Assembly (NCBI GenBank): GCA_015062545.1 | Contig: SUUL01000007.1 | Coordinates: 1 to 58,212 of the forward strand | DNA from: Alphaproteobacteria bacterium | GTDB lineage: Bacteria; Pseudomonadota; Alphaproteobacteria; Rs-D84 | DNA: 58,212 nucleotides | Direction: 5' to 3' | Shown here: piece by piece, positions 7,720-15,731 of the stretch | Layout of the letters: the number at the start of each line of letters is the position of its first letter | Position numbering within the stretch: the first letter of the stretch is position 1 | The notes under the pieces: model-generated | What the model saw: only the letters and a program-made list of their open reading frames with translations | Told to the model about the DNA's origin: nothing | Database searches by the model: none | Program-made: the position numbers and the translations under genes

Positions 7720-8856
7720 CTAAGCAACTTTTTGTTGTGATTGTGTTATTGTAAAGATGTTAATCCGTCTTTGGATTTGTAATCTTTCATTTGCTTGCTT
7801 GATTGCAATACGATTTGCGCCGACTTCAAAAACGTTTGCACGTTCTTTGATTGTTGGGGCTTCATAAGGCTTTTGTGCTTTTGCCACAGGCGCAACGTTT
7901 CGCGTATGCGATTTAACATCGTTCACAGCAATTTGTGGTGCCGAATAAGTGCGTTTTGCCACCGCCGGTCTTGCCACTTCTGGCATGGCGACCGCAGGTT
8001 TTGCCACCGCCGGTCTTGCTACTTCTGGCATGGCGACCACGGGTTTTGCCACCGCCGGTCTTGCCACTTCTGGTGTGGCGACCACGGGTTTTGCCACCGC
8101 AGGTCTTGCCACTTCTGGCATGGCAACCGCAGGTTTTGCCACCGCCGGTCTTACAACTTCTGGTATTGTGACCGCAGGTTTTGCCGCCGCCGGTCTTGCA
8201 ACTTCTGGCATGGCGACTGCAGGTTTTGCCGCCGCCGGTGCCGCTGCAGACTGTGTTGCCCCCATCACAGGTTGCGCCTGTGGTACAGGTGTTGCAGGTT
8301 GCGCCTGATGTTCTGGCGCGTTGCTGTCTTGTGTCTGTGCCTGTTCGGGTTGTTTTTGCTTTGTGCTGGCCTGTTGTTTTTCTGCCATTTGTTCAATGAC
8401 CATTTCTTTCAAGCGTTCATTATATTTACGCAAGATATCCATAATGGCATTTGTGGCATCGTTAATCATGCGTACCGCATGCGCGTGCATTTTTTTCAAG
8501 TTTTTATCTGATGCGATTGTTTTAGTTTCGCGTTCTGGGTGTGTCATTGCCATTTTTGACCAATGCTTTTTATATGCGGCATGTACGTTTTCCAGATACT
8601 TTACGGCTTGATTATTCGGTGTCATAATTTTTTTTGCAATCATAATCATCGCACCGTTCAAGTTTATTCCGCTTTGCCATGCGCGCCCCCAAGAATGTTT
8701 CTTGGCCCATTTTGCCCATGCGAATCCAGCAAATAATTTTCTGTATTGCTTGACCAATTCTTCGCGAACTTTTTTATCAACACGTTTGGAAATTTGTGGT
8801 GTTAACGCAATTACGACTTTTTCTTGCGTTTGTGCGGTTTGTGTTTGATTTGTCAT
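7720..8856 (-). CDS. Hypothetical protein with a conserved N-terminal domain and 15-residue Ala/Pro repeats
   Basis: The protein has 378 residues and no signal peptide. Residues about 40-150 form the domain shared with the next gene (LFAGFAWAKW, RAWQS, THPERET). Residues 150-207 are Gln/Ala-rich. Residues about 208-300 are six tandem copies of a 15-residue unit of the form VAKPAVAMPEVARPA, a flexible Pro/Ala/Val linker. The C-terminal 75 residues are basic with a helix ending in QRRINIF. The GGGAG ribosome-binding site and the divergent promoter region at 8908-8973 support the start. The layout suggests a protein that anchors a small domain through a long spacer; the partner is unknown. Confidence 0.7.
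   Translation of the reverse strand: MTNQTQTAQTQEKVVIALTPQISKRVDKKVREELVKQYRKLFAGFAWAKWAKKHSWGRAWQSGINLNGAMIMIAKKIMTPNNQAVKYLENVHAAYKKHWSKMAMTHPERETKTIASDKNLKKMHAHAVRMINDATNAIMDILRKYNERLKEMVIEQMAEKQQASTKQKQPEQAQTQDSNAPEHQAQPATPVPQAQPVMGATQSAAAPAAAKPAVAMPEVARPAAAKPAVTIPEVVRPAVAKPAVAMPEVARPAVAKPVVATPEVARPAVAKPVVAMPEVARPAVAKPAVAMPEVARPAVAKRTYSAPQIAVNDVKSHTRNVAPVAKAQKPYEAPTIKERANVFEVGANRIAIKQANERLQIQRRINIFTITQSQQKVA
7957..8235 (-). repeat. 45-bp in-frame tandem repeat, about six copies
   Basis: The DNA unit is 45 bases and encodes the 15-residue VAKPAVAMPEVARPA unit of the 378-residue protein. Copies differ by a few bases. This is a coding minisatellite, prone to copy-number change, and not a CRISPR array. 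Confidence 0.9.
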
Positions 8857-8907
8857 ATCGAACTCCCTTGGTTAAAATCGAAGTTCTGTGGTCCCCCACA
8901 GCAATTA

Positions 8908-8935
8908 CATATAGGGACGTTTTTTAGAATGTCAA
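8908..8935 (-). promoter_or_regulatory. Sigma70-type promoter for the 378-residue gene
   Basis: On the minus strand TTGACA (8930-8935) is followed after 16 bases by TATATG (8908-8913). It would drive the 7720-8856 gene and its downstream partner. Confidence 0.5.
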
Positions 8936-8973
8936 CCCCTGTCAAGAAAAAAATGTTTTTGACAAGGGTTGTC
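8931..8973. promoter_or_regulatory. Imperfect inverted repeat between divergent genes
   Basis: The arms at 8931-8945 and 8959-8973 are complementary at 13 of 15 positions and each contains a TTGACA-like -35 element, one per direction. This could be a shared operator or simply two overlapping promoters back to back. Confidence 0.4.
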
Positions 8974-9102
8974 TGATGGTGCAACAATGAATTTGTTCTT
9001 ATCATAACAACGTGCTGTTGCCAAGAATGGGCGGCATGGGTAAGGACCCGCATCTTGCCAATAATGGGGGTGTGGAATTCATCGAAACCAAGGAGTTAAA
9101 AG

Positions 9103-10182
9103 ATGAAAAAAACTTTTAGTGCGGCAGTTGCATTGTCCGTTTTGGCGGCACCTGCGATTGCGGCCAACTTGGAAAATCCACTGTATATGCCTAAACAGGG
9201 CGCGGTTTATTCCAAAACATCTGCGGGTGTTATGTACAAAATCGCAGATGATTCGAACGCACATCAGAAAAAAAATCATGATGGCGCAACAGAATTCCCA
9301 ATCTGGCGTATTCACGAAGAATTGGGCTATGGTATTTTGGATAACCTGGAAGCGTATGCGAAGTTCGGTTATACGCATGACGGGGACATTGACCGCAAGG
9401 GTATGCACCTGGGTCGTGCCGGTTTGAAATACCGTGCCTTTGAATCGACAGATGGTTTTGTATGGGATGTTTACGCAGATGCCCAGTTGGGTGGTATCAG
9501 CGAAATGTCCGGTGCATACACAGACAAAGGCTTTAACTATGACAACTATTCAAACGGTCGTTGGGGCTTTCATGTTGGAACCCAGGTCGGCAAAACATGG
9601 TCAAAGTTAAGCGTTGCCGGATTTGCAGAAGTTCTGCGTACATTTGGTAACGACAACAACAGTATTGATATAACGCAATTCCATGTTGCCGAGGTTGGTG
9701 GTTTGCCAATCACAGCATTGGGATTCCCAGATGAAATTTCGGTTGATTTGAAATCTGCAACCGAAGTTAACGCCGGGTTAAAAGCATTTTATCAGTTGGA
9801 TGATCGCTGGTCATTTGGTGCGGGCTTTACATTCAAACATCACGCCGACAACGGTGTAGAAGGCTTGGCATCAGACTTGGAAGCTGTACCTGCAAATGTT
9901 GCGACACAATTAGCAACGATGATGGGGTATCCTGCAGCGGCTGCACCAATCGTTGGTGCCCAGGTTCAGGAACAAGTCTTAAATGGCTTGTTGGCCGAAG
10001 TCGAAGATATGGAAGACGGCTTTGACGAATATATCTTGTCATTGTCTGCGGCATATCAGATGACAGACGCGATGCAGGTTGCTGTATACGGCGAATATAC
10101 ATTTGACGAATCACACCCAAAATCTCAGAACGGAACAGATGTGAAGGCTGAATTGGGTGTTCGTTTGAATGTTCAGTTCTAA
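9103..10182 (+). CDS. Outer-membrane beta-barrel protein, porin-like
   Basis: The 359-residue protein starts with the signal peptide MKKTFSAAVALSVLAAPAIAA and ends in LGVRLNVQF, with the terminal Phe typical of BAM-assembled barrels. Between them alternating strands rich in Gly, Tyr and Asp are visible (AYAKFGYTHDG, FHVGTQVGKTWSKLSVAGFAE, WSFGAGFTFKHH). A loop of about 50 residues near residue 260-310 is Ala/Val/Glu-rich and predicted extracellular or plug-like. The AAGGAG ribosome-binding site is strong, the 5' leader is long (about 110 bases or more), and a terminator follows. It is probably a porin or other transport barrel; substrate unknown. Confidence 0.8.
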   Translation: MKKTFSAAVALSVLAAPAIAANLENPLYMPKQGAVYSKTSAGVMYKIADDSNAHQKKNHDGATEFPIWRIHEELGYGILDNLEAYAKFGYTHDGDIDRKGMHLGRAGLKYRAFESTDGFVWDVYADAQLGGISEMSGAYTDKGFNYDNYSNGRWGFHVGTQVGKTWSKLSVAGFAEVLRTFGNDNNSIDITQFHVAEVGGLPITALGFPDEISVDLKSATEVNAGLKAFYQLDDRWSFGAGFTFKHHADNGVEGLASDLEAVPANVATQLATMMGYPAAAAPIVGAQVQEQVLNGLLAEVEDMEDGFDEYILSLSAAYQMTDAMQVAVYGEYTFDESHPKSQNGTDVKAELGVRLNVQF

Positions 10183-10225
10183 GAATTGGATAGAACAAAA
10201 ATAAAAAACTAACATATATTGGACA

Positions 10226-10256
10226 AATTCCCACCGGCAACGGTGGGATTTTTTTG
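10226..10256 (+). terminator. Terminator of the porin-like gene
   Basis: CCCACCG-GCAA-CGGTGGG (10230-10247) is followed by a run of seven or more T. Confidence 0.85.
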
Positions 10257-10295
10257 TTTGGCAAATAAAAATATTTTTTTGATGTTCACAAATGC

Positions 10296-10325
10296 TTGCG
10301 CTGGGGGCGGGTTGTGTGATATAAT
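10296..10325 (+). promoter_or_regulatory. Promoter of the 364-residue barrel gene
   Basis: TTGCGC (10296-10301), an 18-base spacer and TATAAT (10320-10325) preceded by TGA make an extended -10 promoter. The start point would be about 18 bases before the ATG. Confidence 0.65.
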
Positions 10326-10349
10326 AACCCCAAAGGAATATCAAAGGGA

Positions 10350-11444
10350 ATGAGAAAGTTCAGCATTTCTGCCGTTTTGACCGGTGTTTTGTTGGGGCTG
10401 CCTGGGGTGGCCGGTGCCGCATATCCGATGTATCCGGCATATCAACAAATGCCACAAAATGGTCAAATGATGTATTTGCCATCTGCCAACAGTCGTGTTG
10501 TGTCTGGTAATACGTACAATATGCCATATAATTCTGTTGTTGCGGCCCAACCAACCCGTGTAACGGGGGCTTTGCCACGTGTTGGTTCGTCACAGACCAA
10601 TGCAGGTCGTCAGTATTATCAGCCTGCAGATTATGACCGCCTGGCGGACAGTGGGCTGTATGTCGGATTGTCGGTGGGGTACAGTGCATCTGTAATCGGG
10701 TCTATCAGTTCGGATTATACCGGCGAGGAAGATGCTTATACGGTTCCTGGTGCGTTCCAGGCTGCCGATTTCAAATCTGACACGGTTATCCCATTTCAGG
10801 TTTCTGTTGGTGCGGCGATTAATAACGACATTCGTGTTGATTTTTCTTATTTGCGTTATTCAAATTTATCTTATCCACGAACGGTTCAAACGTCTGATGG
10901 TGCGGGTGATTATGTCACGGCCCAGGTTGACGGTGGTGCGATTACATCCAATGCGACAATGTTGAATATCTATTACAATATAGATTCGTTTACTGGATAT
11001 TTGGCGGGCGGTTCATTGCGGCCATATATTGGTGCGGGTGTTGGTGTATCATTGAATACAATCGCGGACTATGTTGTTTATGATAATACGTTTTATTCTG
11101 TAATGGAACCTGGTGCGGCCGGTGCGGGTCAGTTGACGGGGATTTCTGATATTTATGCATATCACAATGGTGGCACAACGGAACAAATTGCCTTTATGCT
11201 AGAAGGTGGGCTAAGCACAGAAATGGAAGGTGGAATCAAATTGGATTTCTTTGTGCGTTACGCCAATCTGGGCAAGGTAAAAACATCTGGCAGCATTGTT
11301 TTAAGTCAGATTGAATGGCTTGGCGATGGTGCCGGTGGCGAGTACGAAGCCCCATATGACAGTGTTTTCCACTACACCAACTGGTATGAAAGTGGCAGAT
11401 TGGGTATGGTCGACATGGGTGTCAGATTAAGATTACAGTTCTAA
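10350..11444 (+). CDS. Outer-membrane beta-barrel protein with Tyr/Gln-rich N-terminal segment
   Basis: The protein has 364 residues with a signal peptide (MRKFSISAVLTGVLLGLPGVAGA). Residues 24-90 are rich in Tyr, Pro, Met, Gln and Asn and are probably disordered. From LYVGLSVGYSASVIG onward it has the alternating strands of an eight-stranded OmpA/OmpW-type or surface-antigen barrel (VDFSYLRYSNLSY, YLAGGSLRPYIGAGVGVSLN) and ends in DMGVRLRLQF. The next gene follows at once, so they may be co-transcribed. The function is unknown; adhesin, surface antigen and small-molecule porin are all possible. Confidence 0.78.
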   Translation: MRKFSISAVLTGVLLGLPGVAGAAYPMYPAYQQMPQNGQMMYLPSANSRVVSGNTYNMPYNSVVAAQPTRVTGALPRVGSSQTNAGRQYYQPADYDRLADSGLYVGLSVGYSASVIGSISSDYTGEEDAYTVPGAFQAADFKSDTVIPFQVSVGAAINNDIRVDFSYLRYSNLSYPRTVQTSDGAGDYVTAQVDGGAITSNATMLNIYYNIDSFTGYLAGGSLRPYIGAGVGVSLNTIADYVVYDNTFYSVMEPGAAGAGQLTGISDIYAYHNGGTTEQIAFMLEGGLSTEMEGGIKLDFFVRYANLGKVKTSGSIVLSQIEWLGDGAGGEYEAPYDSVFHYTNWYESGRLGMVDMGVRLRLQF

Positions 11445-11494
11445 AACTTATGCCGGTTTTGCCGGCATATGCGCAGTTCATGCAAGAGGGGGAC

Positions 11495-13162
11495 ATGAAA
11501 TATACAAAATCCAGCGTTTATTGTTTGTTGTTTGCATTATCTGCCGTACCTGTTGCATCAATGGCGGCGATACGTGTTGGAAATTTGTCGCGCAATAATG
11601 CAGATGCCTATCAACAGGTTAATAATACGCGTTATCAGAATGTGGCACCGGTTGCACCCGTACAACAAGTGGCGGCCGCCACCCCACAGGGCGTTGTGTC
11701 TGTAACACCTGCACCGGTGGTAAACACACAAACCGAAACCGAACAAGTTGATGCATGTACATTAATTTATCCAGATGGTGAATTTGAACGCGCCCGCCCA
11801 ACATCTGGTGTTGGTGCTGGTGGCGCAGAAACATGTACGGCGGTTGTTGAAATGCGTGCGATTGGTGCCGGCCAAGGTGGTTCGGATGCGGTTTTGTTGC
11901 GTGCAAATCTGGCGGCGGGTGAAAGTTTTCGTTGTAATATCGGCGATTTTCATGAATCAACATATTTGCCAGCCGCGGGCGAAATTACCTTCCCTGGTGA
12001 CCAAGAACCATCTATGCAGGATGTTATTAACGTGATGAACCAAGAACAAAAACAAAACGCGGCCATGAAGATTATCAGTACCGCAGTTGTTGGCGCATTG
12101 GGTGGTAATATTGCAGGTGCAAATGAACCAGGTCAAGACAGTCTGTTGGGTGGTGGCAAAGATAAAATCAAAGGTACAGTTATTGGCGCGTTGGGCGGTG
12201 CTGCCCTGGGGGCGGGCGGTGCATACAGCGGCAAGGTTGCCGGTGATATGATTATGTCTGCAGGTATAAATGCTGCCGCGGGCAGTGTGGTTGGCAATAT
12301 TTCTGCAACGGGTAAATCTGTATTGCGCATAGAAGATTGCGAGATTGATGGTCGTCAAACAAAGTGTTTATGGGGAATTCTGGAACAAAAAAGCGATTTG
12401 GGTGGCGGTACGGCCTATGTGTCTGCAAAAACAGGCACACGTTCTTTCAGATTATGTACCGAAGAAAAATGTGAAATTGTTGATTTAACAGACATCAAAG
12501 TTCCCGGTTATGATAATCAAAAATCCACAACAAAAACACAGAATAAAAGCACAGGGCAAAATACCACAACCAAACAATTAACCCAAATGCAACAAGAAGA
12601 ATTTGTGCTTACACCAGCTGAACATAAATTCTGTTTGGTTAACGGCAAAATGCAATCACTCGAGGTTGGAAATTGTACGGATGGCCCATGGATAAAACTT
12701 TTATCTGCCAGCAAGGTTTCAAAGCGTGTTCCTGCGATGTTGGTTGACGTAGAAGACAAGGCTTTTGGATGGAAACAAGAAGACTGGCTTGACAAGTTTG
12801 TTCCATTGTACGGCAACAATAAAATCGTTGGTCGTGTTGGGGCCGGTGTTGCATCAAATTTACCCGCGGATTCAAAACCCGAAATTACGAACTTTACCCC
12901 TGTATATCTGGATTCCGAAGATGGTGGTGTCATAGATATGGATAACAAGGCGCGTCTGGGTGGCACATTAACAGGTGCCGGTGTTGGTGGCGCGGCGGGT
13001 GCGTTTTCCGCATACCAGGGTGCCCAGTCAGAGATAGAAATGCGTTGGGTTACAGCGGTTCGCGAATACAAGGATTCCTTGCAAAAGGTTTATTGTGTCA
13101 CGGGCAAGCGTTTCTTGGGTTACTATAATGACACGATTATTATACCTGCGCCAACAGAATAA
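11495..13162 (+). CDS. Exported glycine-zipper protein, function unknown
   Basis: The 555-residue protein starts at the ATG at 11495, which follows AGAGGGGG and opens a signal peptide (MKYTKSSVYCLLFALSAVPVASMAA). Two Gly/Ala-rich segments look like glycine zippers that could insert in or oligomerise at membranes: about residues 190-255 (VVGALGGNIAG ... GALGGAALGAGGAYSG) and about 490-515 (GGTLTGAGVGGAAGAFSAYQGA). Between them are Cys pairs (for example CEIDG-KCLWG, CTEEKCEIV) suited to disulfides, and a Thr/Gln/Lys linker. It sits directly after a barrel gene, which suggests a periplasmic or outer-membrane partner. No family was recognised. Confidence 0.72.
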   Translation: MKYTKSSVYCLLFALSAVPVASMAAIRVGNLSRNNADAYQQVNNTRYQNVAPVAPVQQVAAATPQGVVSVTPAPVVNTQTETEQVDACTLIYPDGEFERARPTSGVGAGGAETCTAVVEMRAIGAGQGGSDAVLLRANLAAGESFRCNIGDFHESTYLPAAGEITFPGDQEPSMQDVINVMNQEQKQNAAMKIISTAVVGALGGNIAGANEPGQDSLLGGGKDKIKGTVIGALGGAALGAGGAYSGKVAGDMIMSAGINAAAGSVVGNISATGKSVLRIEDCEIDGRQTKCLWGILEQKSDLGGGTAYVSAKTGTRSFRLCTEEKCEIVDLTDIKVPGYDNQKSTTKTQNKSTGQNTTTKQLTQMQQEEFVLTPAEHKFCLVNGKMQSLEVGNCTDGPWIKLLSASKVSKRVPAMLVDVEDKAFGWKQEDWLDKFVPLYGNNKIVGRVGAGVASNLPADSKPEITNFTPVYLDSEDGGVIDMDNKARLGGTLTGAGVGGAAGAFSAYQGAQSEIEMRWVTAVREYKDSLQKVYCVTGKRFLGYYNDTIIIPAPTE

Positions 13163-13163
13163 G

Positions 13164-13190
13164 ATATCCCGCGATTGCGGGATTTTTATT
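13164..13190 (+). terminator. Terminator of the glycine-zipper gene
   Basis: ATCCCGC-GATT-GCGGGAT (13166-13183) followed by a T-rich run. Confidence 0.85.
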
Positions 13191-13208
13191 TAATTGATCC
13201 GAAATACA

Positions 13209-13217
13209 TGATATAAT
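13209..13217 (+). promoter_or_regulatory. Extended -10 promoter of the NagZ-like gene
   Basis: TGATATAAT lies 22 bases before the ATG at 13239. No convincing -35 is visible. Confidence 0.55.
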
Positions 13218-13238
13218 ACTGATATATGGGGGTGTGTT

Positions 13239-14357
13239 ATGCGTATGTCTGTACCTGTTACTTTTATTTCTGCGTTATTAACGATTTCGGTTGCCGCGTA
13301 CTTTTTAAGTCGTAATACATTGGAACAAATGGTCGGGCAAATGATAATGACGGGGTTTCATGGTAATGGCGCAGATATATTCCCAAAAGATTTTGAAGCT
13401 ATTTCTGACCAGGTTCGGCGCGGTCAAATTGGTGGTGTTATTTTATTTGATGTTGAAACATCTGGTAATATTCAAAACTTGAAACAAGTACGCAAAATGA
13501 CAAAAAAATTGGCTTCTTTGGCACCGAATAAATTGTTAATTGCCGTTGACCAAGAAGGTGGCCATGTCCAACGTCTAAAACCCGCCCATGGCTTTATTGC
13601 ATATCCTTCGGCGGCGGGCTTGGCCGATGGAACACCCGCAGATACGTATAGTGTTGCGTATGATATGGGGATGGGCTTGGCAGATTTGGGCATAAATGTT
13701 AATTTTGCCCCTGTTTTGGATGTAAATGTTAATCCAGAATCGCCTGCCATTGGCGCGCATGGTCGCAGTTTTTCTGATAATCCTGATACTGTTTTTGCGT
13801 ATGCAGATGCCTTTGCGCATGGTTTAAGTGATGCGGGCTTGGCATATTCATTCAAGCATTTCCCAGGCCATGGCAGCGCGGGCACAGATTCTCATCTTGG
13901 CTTGACTGATGTTACTGAAACATATCAGGGATACGAACTGGAACCATGGCAAAAATCTGTGTCAAACATGCACCCAAATGGTACGGTTATGGTCGCGCAT
14001 ATTATTAATCGGAACATTGATGATGTGCCTGCATCATTATCCGCCAAGCATATTCAGATGTTGCGTGATATGGGGTTTGATGGTGTGATATTTTCTGATG
14101 ATATGGATATGGGTGCAATATCACGCGAATATGGTCTGGAAAATGCTGTCAAGATGGCAATAAATGCAGGAAATGATATATTGATATTTGGCAATAATCT
14201 GATTTTCAGTCGTACCCGTGGACGTGATATCAATGCGATGATTACAGATATGGTACGTCGTGGTGAAATACCGGAATCCAGAATCCGTGAATCATATCGG
14301 CGCATAATGCGACTGAAACGCAATATGGGGCATCGCAAGCCCAAAGGGGGAATGTAA
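13239..14357 (+). CDS. nagZ: Glycoside hydrolase family 3 beta-N-acetylhexosaminidase (NagZ-like)
   Basis: The 372-residue protein shows the GH3 signatures of NagZ: AVDQEGGHVQRL near residue 102, KHFPGHG at 206-212, the Asp-His catalytic pair in TDSHLG (D217/H219), and the nucleophile in IFSDDMDMGAI (D287). NagZ removes GlcNAc from 1,6-anhydromuropeptides in cell-wall recycling. Unusually, an N-terminal hydrophobic stretch (residues 6-24) could be a signal peptide or anchor, whereas the classical enzyme is cytosolic. The stop overlaps the start of the next gene (TAATG), so the two are translationally coupled. It could alternatively hydrolyse dietary or host beta-glucosides, but the D-x-H pair favours NagZ. 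Confidence 0.88.
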   Translation: MRMSVPVTFISALLTISVAAYFLSRNTLEQMVGQMIMTGFHGNGADIFPKDFEAISDQVRRGQIGGVILFDVETSGNIQNLKQVRKMTKKLASLAPNKLLIAVDQEGGHVQRLKPAHGFIAYPSAAGLADGTPADTYSVAYDMGMGLADLGINVNFAPVLDVNVNPESPAIGAHGRSFSDNPDTVFAYADAFAHGLSDAGLAYSFKHFPGHGSAGTDSHLGLTDVTETYQGYELEPWQKSVSNMHPNGTVMVAHIINRNIDDVPASLSAKHIQMLRDMGFDGVIFSDDMDMGAISREYGLENAVKMAINAGNDILIFGNNLIFSRTRGRDINAMITDMVRRGEIPESRIRESYRRIMRLKRNMGHRKPKGGM

Positions 14358-14764
14358 TGACAAACAACACAGATTCATTTAGTGCAGCCGAACGCAAGGT
14401 TGTTACGTATGGTGCGGTAATGGCAGATTTGAATTATATCGCCAAAACATCCGGTGATGATACCGCATATTTTGATAATAAATTAAAGGGGTTGGACGGC
14501 AAAACCGTATGCGGTTTTGTGGTAAACGGTATTGCGACCAAGTTAAAATTAAGCCAACTATTATCAAAATTGGGGTTCAGATTTACATCTGTGCATACAG
14601 AACCTTCGCCAAACAAAGCGGAATTACAAATACACCCAGAATATGCAGAACGCGCGCGTGACCTGTTTTCAAATTGGTCGTCATGGATTATTATAGAACA
14701 GCGCCTGACGGGCAACAAGGAACTGGATGCCAAGTGGTCACAGGTTGTTGCCAAAAGTCGTTAA
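14357..14764 (+). CDS. Hypothetical protein coupled to nagZ
   Basis: The 135-residue soluble protein starts within the nagZ stop (TAATG). It has an N-terminal segment with YGAVMADLNYIAKTSGDD, a central GLDGKTVCGFVVNGIATKLKLSQLLSKLGF and a C-terminal helix with WSSWIIIEQRL. There are no transmembrane segments or metal motifs. Coupling to nagZ suggests a role near cell-wall recycling, but this rests on context alone. A strong terminator follows. Confidence 0.65.
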   Translation: MTNNTDSFSAAERKVVTYGAVMADLNYIAKTSGDDTAYFDNKLKGLDGKTVCGFVVNGIATKLKLSQLLSKLGFRFTSVHTEPSPNKAELQIHPEYAERARDLFSNWSSWIIIEQRLTGNKELDAKWSQVVAKSR

Positions 14765-14772
14765 GGTAAAGA

Positions 14773-14805
14773 AAAAAACAGTGTCTGTGGACACTGTTTT
14801 TTTTA
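14773..14805. terminator. Bidirectional terminator between the nagZ and nrd operons
   Basis: ACAGTGTC-TGTG-GACACTGT (14778-14797) is flanked by A and T runs; it sits between convergent operons. Confidence 0.85.
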
Positions 14806-15504
14806 TTCACGCCATATAACAGATGAAAATTTTGAATTTATTTCTTGTCGCAATTCGTCATCTACAAAGAACTGATTGCGTTGTGCATCAGTCGTTGTGT
14901 CGTCCTCGTCTTCATGGTGTGGGATATATTTTTGTATGGCAATATTTTGAACATGTCTGCCGTTCAGTATATCTGCAATTTCCAACAAGTCTTCTTTGGT
15001 TATGAATCGCGGGTCACAGGTTATGCGTACCTCAAAATCCTTGCCGGTTTCAATCCAAGTGTCCAAACTGCACAGCATATTATCATAAGCAATATATTGT
15101 CCGGTTAAATCCGGATATTTTTCGCGTGTTGCCTTGAAATCAAGTCCTATCCAGTCGATTATATCTGCGGCCCGGGCCAGCAGATTCGGATAGAAACCAT
15201 TTGTATGCAACCCGATTTTGAAACCCAAATCGCGTACGCGCCGCATATAATCGATCGCCGCATCGCCTTGCATTAATGCTTCACCACCTGAAAATACGAT
15301 TGCTTCTAATTTCCCAACGCGCGATTTCAGCCAATCAAATATTTTTTCAGGGGCATATTCCCCATCGCGCAGGTCAAGTAAATGGGGATTGGAACAATAC
15401 GTACACCGCAATGGACAACCAACCAAGAACAAGACAGCTGCTAACTTGCCTGGATAGTCAATAGTGGTGAACGATACCAACCCCCCAATTTGAATGTCAC
15501 GCAT
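14803..15504 (-). CDS. nrdG: Anaerobic ribonucleoside-triphosphate reductase activating protein
   Basis: The 233-residue radical-SAM protein carries CPLRCTYC (C30, C34, C37), the CxxxCxxC motif that binds the 4Fe-4S cluster, then the SAM-binding FSGGEALMQ and LHTNGF. NrdG uses S-adenosylmethionine to generate the glycyl radical on NrdD. The gene follows the small glycyl-radical ORF by four bases, which itself follows nrdD, so the three form one operon. The long TrmG/pyruvate-formate-lyase-activase alternative is excluded by context. The C-terminal DDTTTDAQRN region is typical of this NrdG subgroup. Confidence 0.92.
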   Translation of the reverse strand: MRDIQIGGLVSFTTIDYPGKLAAVLFLVGCPLRCTYCSNPHLLDLRDGEYAPEKIFDWLKSRVGKLEAIVFSGGEALMQGDAAIDYMRRVRDLGFKIGLHTNGFYPNLLARAADIIDWIGLDFKATREKYPDLTGQYIAYDNMLCSLDTWIETGKDFEVRITCDPRFITKEDLLEIADILNGRHVQNIAIQKYIPHHEDEDDTTTDAQRNQFFVDDELRQEINSKFSSVIWRE

Positions 15505-15508
15505 ATTA

Positions 15509-15691
15509 TTACGCCGCCATTTTCATCAGGTCACTATGACGTTGTCCTGCAGACAGACAATTTGTTTCTGTAAAGGTCTTGCGTTCGCAGAATTCAGAAT
15601 ATTTCCCAATATTAAAGTTAGACACTGGTCTGATAAATCCCATTGAACGTGAAAAGACTTCGCATTGTGTTCTGTTACAGTGTGTTGTCAT
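15509..15691 (-). CDS. Separately encoded glycyl-radical domain of class III ribonucleotide reductase
   Basis: The 60-residue protein reads like the extreme C-terminus of NrdD: HCNRTQCEVFSRSMGFIRPV then SNFNIGKYSEFCERK. Gly18 in SRSMGFIRP corresponds to the radical glycine of NrdD (SRVxGYxRP in canonical enzymes). Two Cys (C5, C10) lie where the zinc knuckle of full-length NrdD ends. It is not an accidental fragment: it has its own ATG, a strong AAAGGGAGG ribosome-binding site eight bases upstream and a spacer of 40 bases from the nrdD stop. It is followed four bases later by nrdG. I infer that it works in trans with the nrdD product, much as GrcA/YfiD can replace the damaged domain of pyruvate formate-lyase. 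A longer upstream ATG at 15811 overlaps nrdD and is unlikely. Confidence 0.85.
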   Translation of the reverse strand: MTTHCNRTQCEVFSRSMGFIRPVSNFNIGKYSEFCERKTFTETNCLSAGQRHSDLMKMAA

Positions 15692-15731
15692 AATGATATC
15701 CTCCCTTTCTGATTTATGTTTTATGACGTTA

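Noticed and set aside
7795-8511. 238-residue ORF and CRISPR-like periodic DNA opposite the 378-residue gene
   Set aside because: The periodicity is the 45-bp coding repeat with no spacers; the opposite ORF is Cys/Arg/His-rich nonsense.
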